DNA from: GCA-2686765 sp036012725
GTDB taxonomy: Bacteria; Pseudomonadota; Alphaproteobacteria; Rhodospirillales; 2-02-FULL-58-16
NCBI GenBank assembly: GCA_036012725.1
Contig: DASCPW010000054.1
Coordinates: 1-61,841 of the forward strand
Direction of reading: 5' to 3'
Length of the DNA: 61,841 bases
Shown here one piece after another: positions 48,462 through 57,643 of the stretch. Position 1 is the first letter of the stretch; each line of letters begins with the position of its first letter. The notes beneath the pieces are model-generated. The model was not told the origin of the DNA, ran no database searches, and worked only from the letters and a program-made list of their open reading frames with translations. The translations under genes and the position numbers were made by a program.

Positions 48462-50453
48462 ATGATTGCCGAAGCCGGACATTTCGCCTTAGTTCTCGCC
48501 CTTTTCGTGGCCCTGGCGCAGGCCGCCCTGCCGCTGGCCGGAGCGGCGCGCAACAACGCTTCCTGGATGGCCCTGGCGCGGCCGGCGGCTTGCGTCCAGT
48601 TCCTGCTGGTCGCTTTGTCCTTCGCCAGCCTGACCCACGCCTTCGTAACTTCCGACTTCTCGCTTGTTAACGTCGTCAAGAACTCCCATTCGGCCAAGCC
48701 CCTGCTTTACAAAATCAGCGGCGTCTGGGGCAACCACGAGGGTTCGATGTTGCTGTGGGTGCTGATCTTGGCGTTGTTCGGCTCGGCGGTGGCGGTTTTC
48801 GGACGCCAATTGCCGGCCGCCCTCGGGGCGCGGGTTCTCGGCGTGCAGGCGCTGATCGCCACCGGGTTTTACCTGTTCATCCTGTTCACCTCCAATCCGT
48901 TCGAGCGTTTGTTCCCCCCGGCCGCCGATGGGCAAGGGCTCAATCCGCTGTTGCAGGACCCCGGCCTGGCTTTCCACCCGCCTTTCCTTTACCTGGGCTA
49001 CGTTGGTTTCTCCATCGCCTTTTCCTTCGCCATCGCGGCGCTTATCGAGGGCCGCGTCGATGCCGCCTGGGCGCGCTGGGTGCGGCCGTGGACCCTGGCC
49101 GCCTGGGGCTTTCTCACCGCCGGCATCGGGCTTGGTTCCTGGTGGGCCTATTACGAGTTGGGATGGGGCGGCTGGTGGTTCTGGGACCCGGTGGAGAATG
49201 CTTCCTTCATGCCCTGGCTGGCTGGAACGGCGCTTTTGCATTCGGCCATCGTCGTCGAGAAGCGCGATGCCTTGAAGGCATGGACCATTTTCCTGGCCAT
49301 TGTTGCTTTCGCGCTCAGTCTCCTTGGCACCTTCCTGGTCCGCTCCGGCGTGCTGACGAGCGTGCACGCCTTCGCCACCGACCCCCAACGCGGCGTTTTC
49401 ATCCTCGCCCTGCTGATCATCGTGATTGGTGCGTCGCTGGCCCTTTTCGCCTGGCGCGGGCCAGCCCTGAAAAGCACCGGCCTGTTTAAGCCCATCTCGC
49501 GCGAGGGCGGCTTGTTGCTTAACAACCTGTTCATGAGCACGGCCGCCGCCGTCGTCCTGCTGGGCACCCTCTATCCGCTTTTCCTCGAAGCCATCGGCGG
49601 CGCCAAGGTTTCGGTGGGGGCGCCGTTCTTTAACGCCGTATTCATTCCGTTGATGGCGCCGATGGCGGTAACCATGGCCGTCGGGCCCCTGTTGTCATGG
49701 AAGCGAAGCGATTTGGCGGCCGCCCTGATGCGAATGAAAGCCGCTTTCGCGGCGGTCTTGGTGGTGGTGGCGGCGGCCTGGGTCGCCTATGGCGATGGGC
49801 CGCTCATGGGCCTTGTTGGTTGCGGCCTGGCGGCCTGGCTCTTTGTCGGTACGCTTGTCAATCTGGGCGAGAGGATCAGGCTGTTCGACGGCCCCATTGG
49901 TGACAGCCTGCGCCGCATGGGCCGCCTGCCGCGCGCCGCCTGGGGCATGACATGGTCGCACCTGGGGTTGGCGATAGCCATTGCCGGGATGACCGGCGCC
50001 GGCGCCTGGAAGATGGAAAGCATCCAAGTGATGAAACCGGGCGAGACGGTCACGGTGGCGGATTATAACTATACCTTCGAAGGCGCCCGCCAAGTCCGGG
50101 GCGTCAATTACATCGCCATTCGCGGCACTTTTAGCGTCCGCCGGGACGAAGAAGTGATCGCCACCCTTTATCCGGAAAAACGCAATTACCCGGTCAAGGG
50201 CATGCCAACCACCGAAGCCGCCATTCACACGACTTTTCTGGGCGACCTTTACGCGGTGATCGGCGACGCCGAAGGGGAAGACGGCGGTTTCGTCACCAGG
50301 CTCTATTTCAACCCGCTGGTCGGCTGGATGTGGGCTGGCGGCCTGATCATGGTGTTGGGCGGCGCCTTGAGCTTGAGCGACCGCCGCCACCGGATCGGCG
50401 CGCCGGCGCGAAAAGCCAGGGTTGCCGCCACCGCCAAGGCGGCGCGGTCGTGA
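48462..50453 (+). CDS. ccmF: Cytochrome c heme lyase CcmF
   Basis: Large membrane subunit of the heme ligation complex, 663 residues with about 14-15 helices. The WWxWD-type heme motif GGWWFWDPVENASFMPWL is present, as are KISGVWGNHEGSMLLWVLIL and the TSVHAFATDP segment with a conserved histidine. The start ATG 48462 comes 19 nt after the repeat element. The stop overlaps the ccmG GTG by 4 nt (GTGA). Confidence 0.97.
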   Translation: MIAEAGHFALVLALFVALAQAALPLAGAARNNASWMALARPAACVQFLLVALSFASLTHAFVTSDFSLVNVVKNSHSAKPLLYKISGVWGNHEGSMLLWVLILALFGSAVAVFGRQLPAALGARVLGVQALIATGFYLFILFTSNPFERLFPPAADGQGLNPLLQDPGLAFHPPFLYLGYVGFSIAFSFAIAALIEGRVDAAWARWVRPWTLAAWGFLTAGIGLGSWWAYYELGWGGWWFWDPVENASFMPWLAGTALLHSAIVVEKRDALKAWTIFLAIVAFALSLLGTFLVRSGVLTSVHAFATDPQRGVFILALLIIVIGASLALFAWRGPALKSTGLFKPISREGGLLLNNLFMSTAAAVVLLGTLYPLFLEAIGGAKVSVGAPFFNAVFIPLMAPMAVTMAVGPLLSWKRSDLAAALMRMKAAFAAVLVVVAAAWVAYGDGPLMGLVGCGLAAWLFVGTLVNLGERIRLFDGPIGDSLRRMGRLPRAAWGMTWSHLGLAIAIAGMTGAGAWKMESIQVMKPGETVTVADYNYTFEGARQVRGVNYIAIRGTFSVRRDEEVIATLYPEKRNYPVKGMPTTEAAIHTTFLGDLYAVIGDAEGEDGGFVTRLYFNPLVGWMWAGGLIMVLGGALSLSDRRHRIGAPARKARVAATAKAARS

Positions 50454-50989
50454 ACAAGCGCCTGCTCTTTTTGTTGCCGTTGGCGGTGTTCATGGTTCTG
50501 GCCGTCTATTTCTACATCGGCCTGAGCAAGGACCCGAGCAAACTGCCGTCGGTGCTGATCAACCAGGCGGTGCCTGAATTCGCCCTCGCTCCGATCAAAG
50601 GCCGCGACAAGGGCCTGACCAGCGCCGACCTCAAGGGCCAGGTGTCGCTGGTCAATATCTTCGGCTCATGGTGCATTGCCTGCAAGATCGAGCACCCGTT
50701 CCTGATGAAGATCAAAAAGAACAACTGGGTTCCCCTGCATGGCATCGACTGGCGCGAGAAGAGACCCGACGACGGGCCGGAATGGCTCAACAAGACAGAC
50801 GATCCCTATACCCTGATCGGCGACGATCCTAAAAGCAAGGGGGCGATCGCCTTTGGGGTCACCGGCGCGCCCGAGACCTTCATTGTCGATCGGCGGGGAA
50901 TTATCCGTTACAAGCACATCGGCCCCATGAACGAGAAAATATGGAGAGAAACCATTCGGCCGCTGATCGAGGAGCTTAGAAACCAGTGA
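50450..50989 (+). CDS. ccmG: Thiol:disulfide interchange protein CcmG/DsbE
   Basis: Periplasmic, membrane-tethered thioredoxin that reduces apocytochrome c thiols. The product is 179 residues with an N-terminal helix (4-22). The redox motif is WCIAC (C75, C78) within VNIFGSWCIACKIEHPF, and the cis-proline region is GVTGAPETFIVD. GTG start overlaps ccmF stop; stop overlaps the ccmH start. Confidence 0.96.
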   Translation: MNKRLLFLLPLAVFMVLAVYFYIGLSKDPSKLPSVLINQAVPEFALAPIKGRDKGLTSADLKGQVSLVNIFGSWCIACKIEHPFLMKIKKNNWVPLHGIDWREKRPDDGPEWLNKTDDPYTLIGDDPKSKGAIAFGVTGAPETFIVDRRGIIRYKHIGPMNEKIWRETIRPLIEELRNQ

Positions 50990-51462
50990 GGGTGGTTTTT
51001 CTCGGCATGGTTTTGTGTCTAGCGGCGACGGCGGTAATGGCCGTCGATCCCCGCGAAATGCTCGACGACCCGGTTTTGGAAGCGAGGGCGCGGGAGGTCA
51101 GCAAGGGCTTGCGCTGCCTGGTCTGCCAGAACCAGTCGATCGACGATTCCGACGCCGGTCTCGCCCGCGACCTGCGCCTTTTGGTCCGCCAGCGGCTTAC
51201 GGCGGGCGACAGCAACCAACAGGTCATTGATTATGTGGTCTCCCGATACGGCGATTTTGTCCTTCTCAAGCCGCCGTTCAAAGGCGCCACTTACATTCTC
51301 TGGTTCGGACCACCGGTCATTGTCGGGCTCGGCATTTTGGCGGTATTCCTTTTTTTCCGCCGCCGACAGCGGACGCCGTCCTCTCAGCCGCCGCCGCTGA
51401 GCGCAGAGGAAAAGCGCCGCCTGCGGGCGCTTCTCGACGGAGACGCCGGGGACACCGAGTGA
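50986..51462 (+). CDS. ccmH: Cytochrome c-type biogenesis protein CcmH
   Basis: A protein of 158 residues, with a signal peptide, the LRCLVC redox motif (C44, C47) in the periplasmic three-helix domain, a transmembrane segment at about 103-122, and a short charged tail. It handles apocytochrome thiols together with CcmG and CcmF. The start is GTG, overlapping ccmG by 4 nt, and its TGA overlaps the ccmI start. Confidence 0.95.
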   Translation: MRVVFLGMVLCLAATAVMAVDPREMLDDPVLEARAREVSKGLRCLVCQNQSIDDSDAGLARDLRLLVRQRLTAGDSNQQVIDYVVSRYGDFVLLKPPFKGATYILWFGPPVIVGLGILAVFLFFRRRQRTPSSQPPPLSAEEKRRLRALLDGDAGDTE

Positions 51463-52565
51463 TCGCCCTTTGGATCCTCATCGCCTTGATCACGGTAGTG
51501 GCCTTGGCCTTGCTTCTTTTCCCCCTTTTCCGCCGCCCCGCCGCCGAATCCGGCGGCACCGATTTCGACGTCTCCTTATACCGCGAACAGTTGAAAGAAG
51601 TGGAGTTGGACCTGGGGCGCGGTCTGCTGAGCGACGCCGAGGCCGCCGCCGCGAAGATGGAAATTCAGCGGCGCACACTTGCCGCCAGTGAGACAGCCGG
51701 CGCTAAGCCATCCAAAGCCACGCCACCGCCGGCCGCCGCCGGTCGCGGGGTGAGCGTCTTTATCGCCATCACCTTGCCGGTGGGCGCGGTTGCCTTGTAT
51801 CTCCAGCTCGGCCAGCCACGGATTCCCGACTTTCCATTCGCCGCCCGGAAAGCGCCGGCGGCGGCGGGCCAAGAACGCGGCGATATGGAAGAATTGGCGG
51901 GCCGGCTCGCCGAACGCCTGGCCCGCGACCCCGATGACGTCAAAGGGTGGCTGTTGCTGGCGCGGACCTACAAGACCGTGGAAAACTACCAAGGCGCCGC
52001 CGAAGCCTACCGGCGGGCCTTGCAAATCGATAACCGCCCCGGCATTTCCGTCGATCACGCGGAAGTTCTGATGCTGTTGGCGGGCGGCGCCATCACCACC
52101 GAGGGGCGGGAAATTTTCCAGCGCGTTCGCGCCACCGATCCGTTCAATCCAAAAGCCCGATACTACCTGGGCATAGATAAGGCGCGGCAAGGGGATGCCC
52201 GGGGCGCCTTGCAGGACTGGGTGGATTTAGTGGCGGTTTCTGACGACCAGGCGCCATGGCTAGATTTAGTGCGCGCGCAGATCATGCGTACGGCCGAGGA
52301 AGCCGGGCTCGATCCCGCCGCCATCAAACCGACCGCCCAAGCCCTCGAACTGGCGGAAAGCCAGGCCAAGTCTCTAACGCCGCCGCCGACGGCCGACCGG
52401 CAACAAATCGAGGCCATCCGCGCCATGGTCGAAAAGCTGGCCGCCAAGCTCGCCAAGCGTCCCGACGATATGGAGGGCTGGTCGCGTCTGGCCAGGGCCT
52501 ACGAGGTTCTGGGCGAGACGGAAAAAGCGGCGGTGGCGCGAAACCAGGCAAGGGCGAAAAAGTGA
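51459..52565 (+). CDS. ccmI: Cytochrome c maturation chaperone CcmI
   Basis: A protein of 368 residues with two N-terminal membrane helices (1-22 and about 94-113), a cytoplasmic loop between them with YREQLKEVELDLGRGLLSDA, and a C-terminal periplasmic TPR domain. The TPRs (GWLLLARTYKTVENYQGAAE, and a last copy WSRLARAYEVLGETEKA) bind the C-terminus of apocytochromes. Last gene of ccmA-I. It is convergent with the CZB-GGDEF gene, with only 7 nt between. Confidence 0.93.
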   Translation: MIALWILIALITVVALALLLFPLFRRPAAESGGTDFDVSLYREQLKEVELDLGRGLLSDAEAAAAKMEIQRRTLAASETAGAKPSKATPPPAAAGRGVSVFIAITLPVGAVALYLQLGQPRIPDFPFAARKAPAAAGQERGDMEELAGRLAERLARDPDDVKGWLLLARTYKTVENYQGAAEAYRRALQIDNRPGISVDHAEVLMLLAGGAITTEGREIFQRVRATDPFNPKARYYLGIDKARQGDARGALQDWVDLVAVSDDQAPWLDLVRAQIMRTAEEAGLDPAAIKPTAQALELAESQAKSLTPPPTADRQQIEAIRAMVEKLAAKLAKRPDDMEGWSRLARAYEVLGETEKAAVARNQARAKK

Positions 52566-52572
52566 GTTCGCT

Positions 52573-53502
52573 TCACGCTCCCCGCTGGCCCTGGCCAACA
52601 TCGCCTTGCCAGACGCGGACCCGATTGCGGCCCGCCTTTTTGGCGGCGTACATGGCCTTGTCGGCGTAATCGAGGGCGGTTTTCACCGACCGGCCCGGAG
52701 TCAAGGCGGCAATGCCGAAAGAGGCGCTGATGGTGAGTTTCGTGCCATCCTCGAGGCGGGTGACTTGGCGCTTGAGGCGCCGGCGCAACCGGTCGAGGAC
52801 CCGCTTGACTTTGTTGGGCGTGGTATGGGGAAGAATCAGCACGAACTCCTCGCCGCCGTAGCGGTAGAAATGATCATAGCGGCGCAAGTGGCCGAGCAGG
52901 TAACGGGCCAAGGTCTGCAGCACCATGTCGCCGGCGTGATGGCCGTGGGCATCATTGACTTTCTTGAAATGGTCCAGATCCATTATGGCAATGCTACAGG
53001 CAAGGCCGGTCCGCTTGGCTCGTTCCCGCTCTTCTTCCAGCCGCGGCAACATGACCATGCGATTGGTAATCCCCGTCAAGGGGTCCACGTGACGAAGAAA
53101 GTCCTCCGCCTCGGCGAGCAGGCTCCCCATGCACTCGTTGAAGCGCTCGACACTGTTGGCAAAAGCCAGGTAGCGGGCCGCCGAGATGGCGGCGCCGTTG
53201 ACGGCGTTTTGGGCCAGAATCCGCGCCATCGCGCGCATTTCGCGATGGCGTTCTCGGAGGCGCGCAAACTCGGGATGGCTTTTCAGATAGCTGTCGGATT
53301 CCTGAGCATACCAACGCTCAAAAGGGCTCGCTAGGTGTCCGTTCTCCCGCAAGTCGGCCGCTTCGGGCCGGCCCCGGCAAACCAGCATGGCCTGGAACTT
53401 CCCGAGCCAGCAACGGTGGCCGTCCCGCGCCCGCTTCAGGGCTCCGGCGATCTTTTCCGCCTCGTCCGCGGTCAACGGCAGGGCGGGATGATCTTCGCTC
53501 AT
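52573..53502 (-). CDS. Diguanylate cyclase with degenerate CZB zinc-sensor domain
   Basis: A protein of 309 residues. Residues 17-95 align with the CZB domain of DgcZ, whose zinc ligands (H22, C52, H79, H83) fall at the same spacing on H29, S59, H86 and R90 here, so two of four are lost. Residues 140-300 are a GGDEF domain: DPLTGITNR, the NDAHGHHAGD segment, and active-site GGEEF. The RRYD inhibitory site lies five residues before it. It should make cyclic-di-GMP, but probably cannot be controlled by zinc as DgcZ is. No membrane segment is seen. Confidence 0.9.
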   Translation of the reverse strand: MSEDHPALPLTADEAEKIAGALKRARDGHRCWLGKFQAMLVCRGRPEAADLRENGHLASPFERWYAQESDSYLKSHPEFARLRERHREMRAMARILAQNAVNGAAISAARYLAFANSVERFNECMGSLLAEAEDFLRHVDPLTGITNRMVMLPRLEEERERAKRTGLACSIAIMDLDHFKKVNDAHGHHAGDMVLQTLARYLLGHLRRYDHFYRYGGEEFVLILPHTTPNKVKRVLDRLRRRLKRQVTRLEDGTKLTISASFGIAALTPGRSVKTALDYADKAMYAAKKAGRNRVRVWQGDVGQGQRGA

Positions 53503-53655
53503 GATCCTGCCCCTTTCAAAAATGGTCGATCAAAAGTTTAAATAACAATTTTGTTGTTTTTGCGTTAGTCGGTGCAGGCAAGTCTCTATATTAGAATATG
53601 ACGATAAATAAAGTATTAAGTCCCGGGATCCTTGCTATCTTCCCATTGAGCGGTC

Positions 53656-54864
53656 ATGAACAAGTTGATGAACAAGATTAGGACCATTGACGACCTGGAG
53701 ATCGCCGGCAAGCGGGTTCTGGTCCGCACCGATCTCAACACGCCGATGGAGAAGGGCCGGGTGACCGACGGCACCCGCCTGGAGCGCAGCCGGCCAACCT
53801 TGCTGGAACTCGCCGACAAGGGCGCCAGGGTCATTGTCATATCTCATTTCGGCCGGCCCCAGGGGCGGGTTGTCGGCGAACTTTCCTTGCGCCCCGTCGC
53901 CAGCGCCTTGAGCGCCACCCTCGGGCGGCCAGTGGTCTTCGCCACGGACAGCATCGGCGCGGCGGCGAAAAAAACCGTCGCCGCCATGAAAGACGGCGAC
54001 ATCGCCTTGCTCGAGAACCTGCGCTTCCACGCCGAAGAAACCGAAAACAGCTTGGCTTTCGCTGAAAACCTGGCCGCTCACGGCGAGGCCTATGTCAACG
54101 ACGCTTTTTCCTGCGCCCACCGGGCGCATGCTTCGACCGAGGCTATTGCCCGGTTGCTGCCAGCGGCGGCCGGACGGCTGATGCAAGGGGAACTGGTGGC
54201 GCTCGGCAATGCCCTCGAGGCGCCGCGCCGCCCGCTGGCGGCGGTGGTCGGCGGCGCCAAGGTATCGACCAAGATGGAAGTGCTGGGCAACCTTACGGGC
54301 AAGGTGGACCTGTTGATCATCGGCGGCGGCATGGCCAACACTTTTTTGCATGCCCAGGGCATCAATGTGGGCAAATCCCTCTGCGAGACAGAAATGGCGG
54401 CGGCGGCGCAGAAAATCATGGCGGCGGCGGCCCAGGGAGGGTGCGAAATCATCCTCCCCAGGGACGCCGTGGTAGCGCGTCAGTTCAAGAAAGGAGCCTC
54501 TTGCGAGACCGTGCCGGTGGAAGCCATTCCGGCTGACGCCATGATGCTGGACCTGGGGCCGGCCTCGGTGGCCGAAGTATCGGCGCGGCTTGAAGATTGC
54601 AGGACCCTGGTCTGGAATGGCCCTTTCGGGGCGTTTGAAATTCCGCCTTTCGACGCCGCCACCAACGCAGTGGCGCAAGCGGCGGCGAGACTGACCAAAA
54701 AAGGGAGGTTGCTAACCGTTGCCGGCGGCGGCGACACCGCCGCTGCCCTTGTCCATGCCGGCGTCGACGGTAATTTCTCTTATCTTTCGACGGCCGGCGG
54801 TGCCTTCCTCGAATGGCTGGAAGGCAAGAACCTGCCCGGCGTCGCGGTTCTGAAGACCCTTTAA
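53656..54864 (+). CDS. pgk: Phosphoglycerate kinase
   Basis: Glycolytic enzyme making ATP from 1,3-bisphosphoglycerate. The product is 402 residues. The N-terminal KRVLVRTDLNTPM, the HFGRPQG segment, the hinge with NDAFSCAHRAHAS, and ATP-binding VVGGAKVSTKMEVL and LTVAGGGDTAAA are conserved. ATG 53656 and 53668 are both possible. No gap or fba is adjacent. Its 3' end overlaps the convergent chemoreceptor-like gene by 4 nt. Confidence 0.97.
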   Translation: MNKLMNKIRTIDDLEIAGKRVLVRTDLNTPMEKGRVTDGTRLERSRPTLLELADKGARVIVISHFGRPQGRVVGELSLRPVASALSATLGRPVVFATDSIGAAAKKTVAAMKDGDIALLENLRFHAEETENSLAFAENLAAHGEAYVNDAFSCAHRAHASTEAIARLLPAAAGRLMQGELVALGNALEAPRRPLAAVVGGAKVSTKMEVLGNLTGKVDLLIIGGGMANTFLHAQGINVGKSLCETEMAAAAQKIMAAAAQGGCEIILPRDAVVARQFKKGASCETVPVEAIPADAMMLDLGPASVAEVSARLEDCRTLVWNGPFGAFEIPPFDAATNAVAQAAARLTKKGRLLTVAGGGDTAAALVHAGVDGNFSYLSTAGGAFLEWLEGKNLPGVAVLKTL

Positions 54865-56933
54865 GACTTGATTTTTGTTTTTTCGCCCTCGCCCTCGGCG
54901 ATATGGGTTTCGTCCGAGGTGCCCTCAATCCTGTTGACCAAGGTGTCGAGCATTTCGCGCAGATGCTCGGACTGCTCGAGCAGTTCGGTGGTCACCTTCA
55001 TGGCTTCCGCGGAGGACGTTTCGGCGATTTCCATGGCGATACCCTTGACGCTGTCGATGGTTCCTCCCAGGTCCCTGACCGCCCAGGTGATCCGGCCCGC
55101 CGTCGAGCGGATAATGTCAAAACGCTGGCCAATGGCATCCTCGCCCAGTCCAGCTTGTTCGGAAGCGCTTATTTGATCCGAGTTCAGGACGACAAGATTG
55201 TCGGCCTCGCCTCCGCCCCGGCCGTCCGTGGCGCCGGGCTTGAAAACCAGCAGATTGGTTTGTTCATTGATGGTGGCGAGAAGTTTTTCGACCTCGCCTA
55301 CTCTCTCGGCGGCGGCGAAAAGGCCCCTGATCAGGGTGCCCGTCCGTTCCGCCTCGTAAGCGGCCGAGGAAACACTTTCGGAAGACATCGCCACTTGTTT
55401 GCTGATCAAGGAGATGGTGTCGGGAGGAGCTTCCTCGGCCGGCGGCGGCGAGCCGGTCCCGGCCAAGGGCGCCTCCACGGGTTCAAGATCTTCCTGGGTT
55501 TTGGCCAAGCCGCTTTTGGCCAACGCCTCGGCATGTTCCAGTTCGGCTTTTGTCGATTCCAGGTCCATCCTCAGCAACGCCGCCTCGATCACCGTCGCTT
55601 CGCCCTTTTCGACCTCGGCCCTGAGGGTTTCCACTTCCGATTTTAGCCGCGCCGCGTCGGCTTTCGCGCTCTGGCACATTTCGGCCTCGTCCTTGGCATC
55701 CGCCAGGTCGATGCGCATCCGCGCCAACTCGGTGACAGCGGCGCCGCCACTGACTGCCTCGGCCGTTTTTGTCGCCAGGTCCTTACGGAGCAATTCCATC
55801 CCCGCCAGCGCCGCTTTCAGGCTGGCCAGGGCACGGGCCAGTTCACCTACATCGTCGATATTGCCCAGCAAGGGAATGGCTACGTTTTCCTTGCCTTCCG
55901 CCAAGCCGATGGCGGCGCCAGCAACGGTGCGGACGGGGGCGGCAATGCTCCGCATTAACACAAAACCAGACAGGGTGAGCAGCAACAACAACGTGGCGGC
56001 GAATGTCGGCGTGCCAAAACGGACAAAACGACGCAATTCCTGTTCCGCCTCGGCGGCGGCGGCGGCCTTGTCACTAGCGAAGGCGGATAGCGTTTCCACG
56101 CTCGGCGCCAAATAAGCGTGAATTTCGTCCAGCCGGCGCAAGCTTTTTTTCCAATCTAGGCGGTTTTTGGCGATGGCGCCGGCGGCGTCCCGATAGGTTT
56201 TCAACAGAATAGCGATGCCGTCCTTTTTTTTATTGGACAACGAAGCCTTGGCAACCAGTCCACCGAGTTCGTCAAGGCCTTTATTGATGGGCGCAAGGCC
56301 GTTCACGGCGCGGCGCGAAAGAAAGTCTTTTTCGTGCCGGCGGATTGCCGCCATGGCGTCGGCCAAGCCGGTAATCCGGGATTTCACGAACTCGCCTTCC
56401 AACACCTTGGCGGTGGCCCTGAGCCGGCCCAATGGCTCCTCGGCGGCTGTTTTCTCGCCGGCTTTGCTGGTTTTTCCGGCTTCCAGCAGGTTTCCGAGTT
56501 TCTCCGAGTATTGGGCCAGGCCTTCATTGATGGTGGCGATGCTTTTTCTCACCGACCCGGTTCCGGGATGTTCATAAAGACCACTCAGCGAAGCGGCGAG
56601 AGAAACCACGGCGGCTCTATGGACGGCCATGGATTCGGGTGTCCTGGCGAGCAGGAGAGCTTTTTCGGCATCCCGCATTTCCCACAGCTTGGCCTTGACC
56701 GCGACCGTCATGGCGGCCATTTTTCCGCTTGCCGCCGAACGCTCTTGGGCGATGGAGTATCTTTTGTCGGCGAGCAACCCTCCGCCGACGGCGGCGGCGG
56801 CGGCAACAAAGCCGATGATAACGAAAACACCCATGCGGGCCGACAGCCCCATGGTGCCTAGGAAAGACCGGTCGCCGGATTCCTTGATCCCGGAATCCGA
56901 AAGCATCTGGTAAAAATCGTTTTCTTGCGCCAA
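54861..56933 (-). CDS. Methyl-accepting-chemotaxis-like membrane protein with a degenerate signalling tip
   Basis: A protein of 690 residues. A transmembrane helix at about 33-55 is followed by a helical periplasmic domain with an EKALLLARTPESMAVHR segment, a second helix near 310-330 (FAATLLLLLTLSGFVLM) and a HAMP domain with VGELARALASLKAALAG. Then comes a long coiled coil (about 390-480), and a short signalling-like region. The usual kinase-contact tip is replaced by TINEQTNLLVFKPGATDG, lacking the conserved Glu-Ala-Ala-Arg-Ala-Gly-Glu stretch. It is probably not a standard CheA-coupled receptor. No cheA/cheW is nearby. Confidence 0.7.
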   Translation of the reverse strand: MAQENDFYQMLSDSGIKESGDRSFLGTMGLSARMGVFVIIGFVAAAAAVGGGLLADKRYSIAQERSAASGKMAAMTVAVKAKLWEMRDAEKALLLARTPESMAVHRAAVVSLAASLSGLYEHPGTGSVRKSIATINEGLAQYSEKLGNLLEAGKTSKAGEKTAAEEPLGRLRATAKVLEGEFVKSRITGLADAMAAIRRHEKDFLSRRAVNGLAPINKGLDELGGLVAKASLSNKKKDGIAILLKTYRDAAGAIAKNRLDWKKSLRRLDEIHAYLAPSVETLSAFASDKAAAAAEAEQELRRFVRFGTPTFAATLLLLLTLSGFVLMRSIAAPVRTVAGAAIGLAEGKENVAIPLLGNIDDVGELARALASLKAALAGMELLRKDLATKTAEAVSGGAAVTELARMRIDLADAKDEAEMCQSAKADAARLKSEVETLRAEVEKGEATVIEAALLRMDLESTKAELEHAEALAKSGLAKTQEDLEPVEAPLAGTGSPPPAEEAPPDTISLISKQVAMSSESVSSAAYEAERTGTLIRGLFAAAERVGEVEKLLATINEQTNLLVFKPGATDGRGGGEADNLVVLNSDQISASEQAGLGEDAIGQRFDIIRSTAGRITWAVRDLGGTIDSVKGIAMEIAETSSAEAMKVTTELLEQSEHLREMLDTLVNRIEGTSDETHIAEGEGEKTKIKS

Positions 56934-57178
56934 GGAAACCCCCCTCTCTACGGGGACTGCGTTTTAACGCCCCAACGGACATTATACGAGGAAAATCCGT
57001 GGTTTGTGGATAAAGTTCATGGCCATGGCCAAATTCAGGGCCTGTCGCCAACGGGGCCGCATGAAAGTGGCCGTCGGCGAACAAACCGCCAGGTTTTGCC
57101 GACGGCAAAGGAGTGCCCGGCGGGGCAAGGCGGCGGCGTTTGAGAATCTGTTAACCTTTTTCCCTTAAGTTTCGGGAT

Positions 57179-57403
57179 ATGAGCGAGACCACGAACATAC
57201 CCAGCCTGGTGCCGCCCCTTTTGGGCGTCCGGGCGCGGGGCTACCGGCAATCCCGCGAAGTCGAGACACGCGCGGCGGTGACCGAACATCGCGATTCACC
57301 CCAGATGCGGAGGGCCTTGGCCAAGCTCGATAGAGTCCTGGAACCGGACCAGCCGTTGAAAAGCCAAGTGCCACGAGGGTTCTATCTCAATATTGTAGTC
57401 TGA
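57179..57403 (+). CDS. Conserved small protein of unknown function
   Basis: A protein of 74 residues, basic, without signal peptide or membrane helix. The middle, with RRALAKLDRVLEPDQPLKSQ, and the end VPRGFYLNIVV look like a real conserved protein of the Rhodospirillales. I do not recognise a function. It is alone on its strand, between the chemoreceptor-like gene and the 1167-residue flavoprotein. No strong ribosome-binding site. Confidence 0.5.
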   Translation: MSETTNIPSLVPPLLGVRARGYRQSREVETRAAVTEHRDSPQMRRALAKLDRVLEPDQPLKSQVPRGFYLNIVV

Positions 57404-57643
57404 TCCGTTGATCTTCCGCTTTTTTAAGATTTTGCCGCCGCTGGTCCTATCCCAACGGTTGCCGGAAACCGCTTGTTTTCCCGTGGTTCAAGCCATGTCG
57501 AGGAAGCGGAAGGGGGATGGACTCCGGCAAGTCTCAGGATGTTGAGACATCGGACGCAAGGAGATAAGCCGTCATTTCCGAAAATGCCGAGAGGCGTTTG
57601 GCGTTTCGTTGCCTCGAACCCAGAGGTTTTCAAAAAATCCGTA

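Noticed and set aside
57544..57560. Short palindrome GATGT-TGAG-ACATC
   Set aside because: A 5-bp stem is expected by chance in 62 kb and has no T-run or regulator context.
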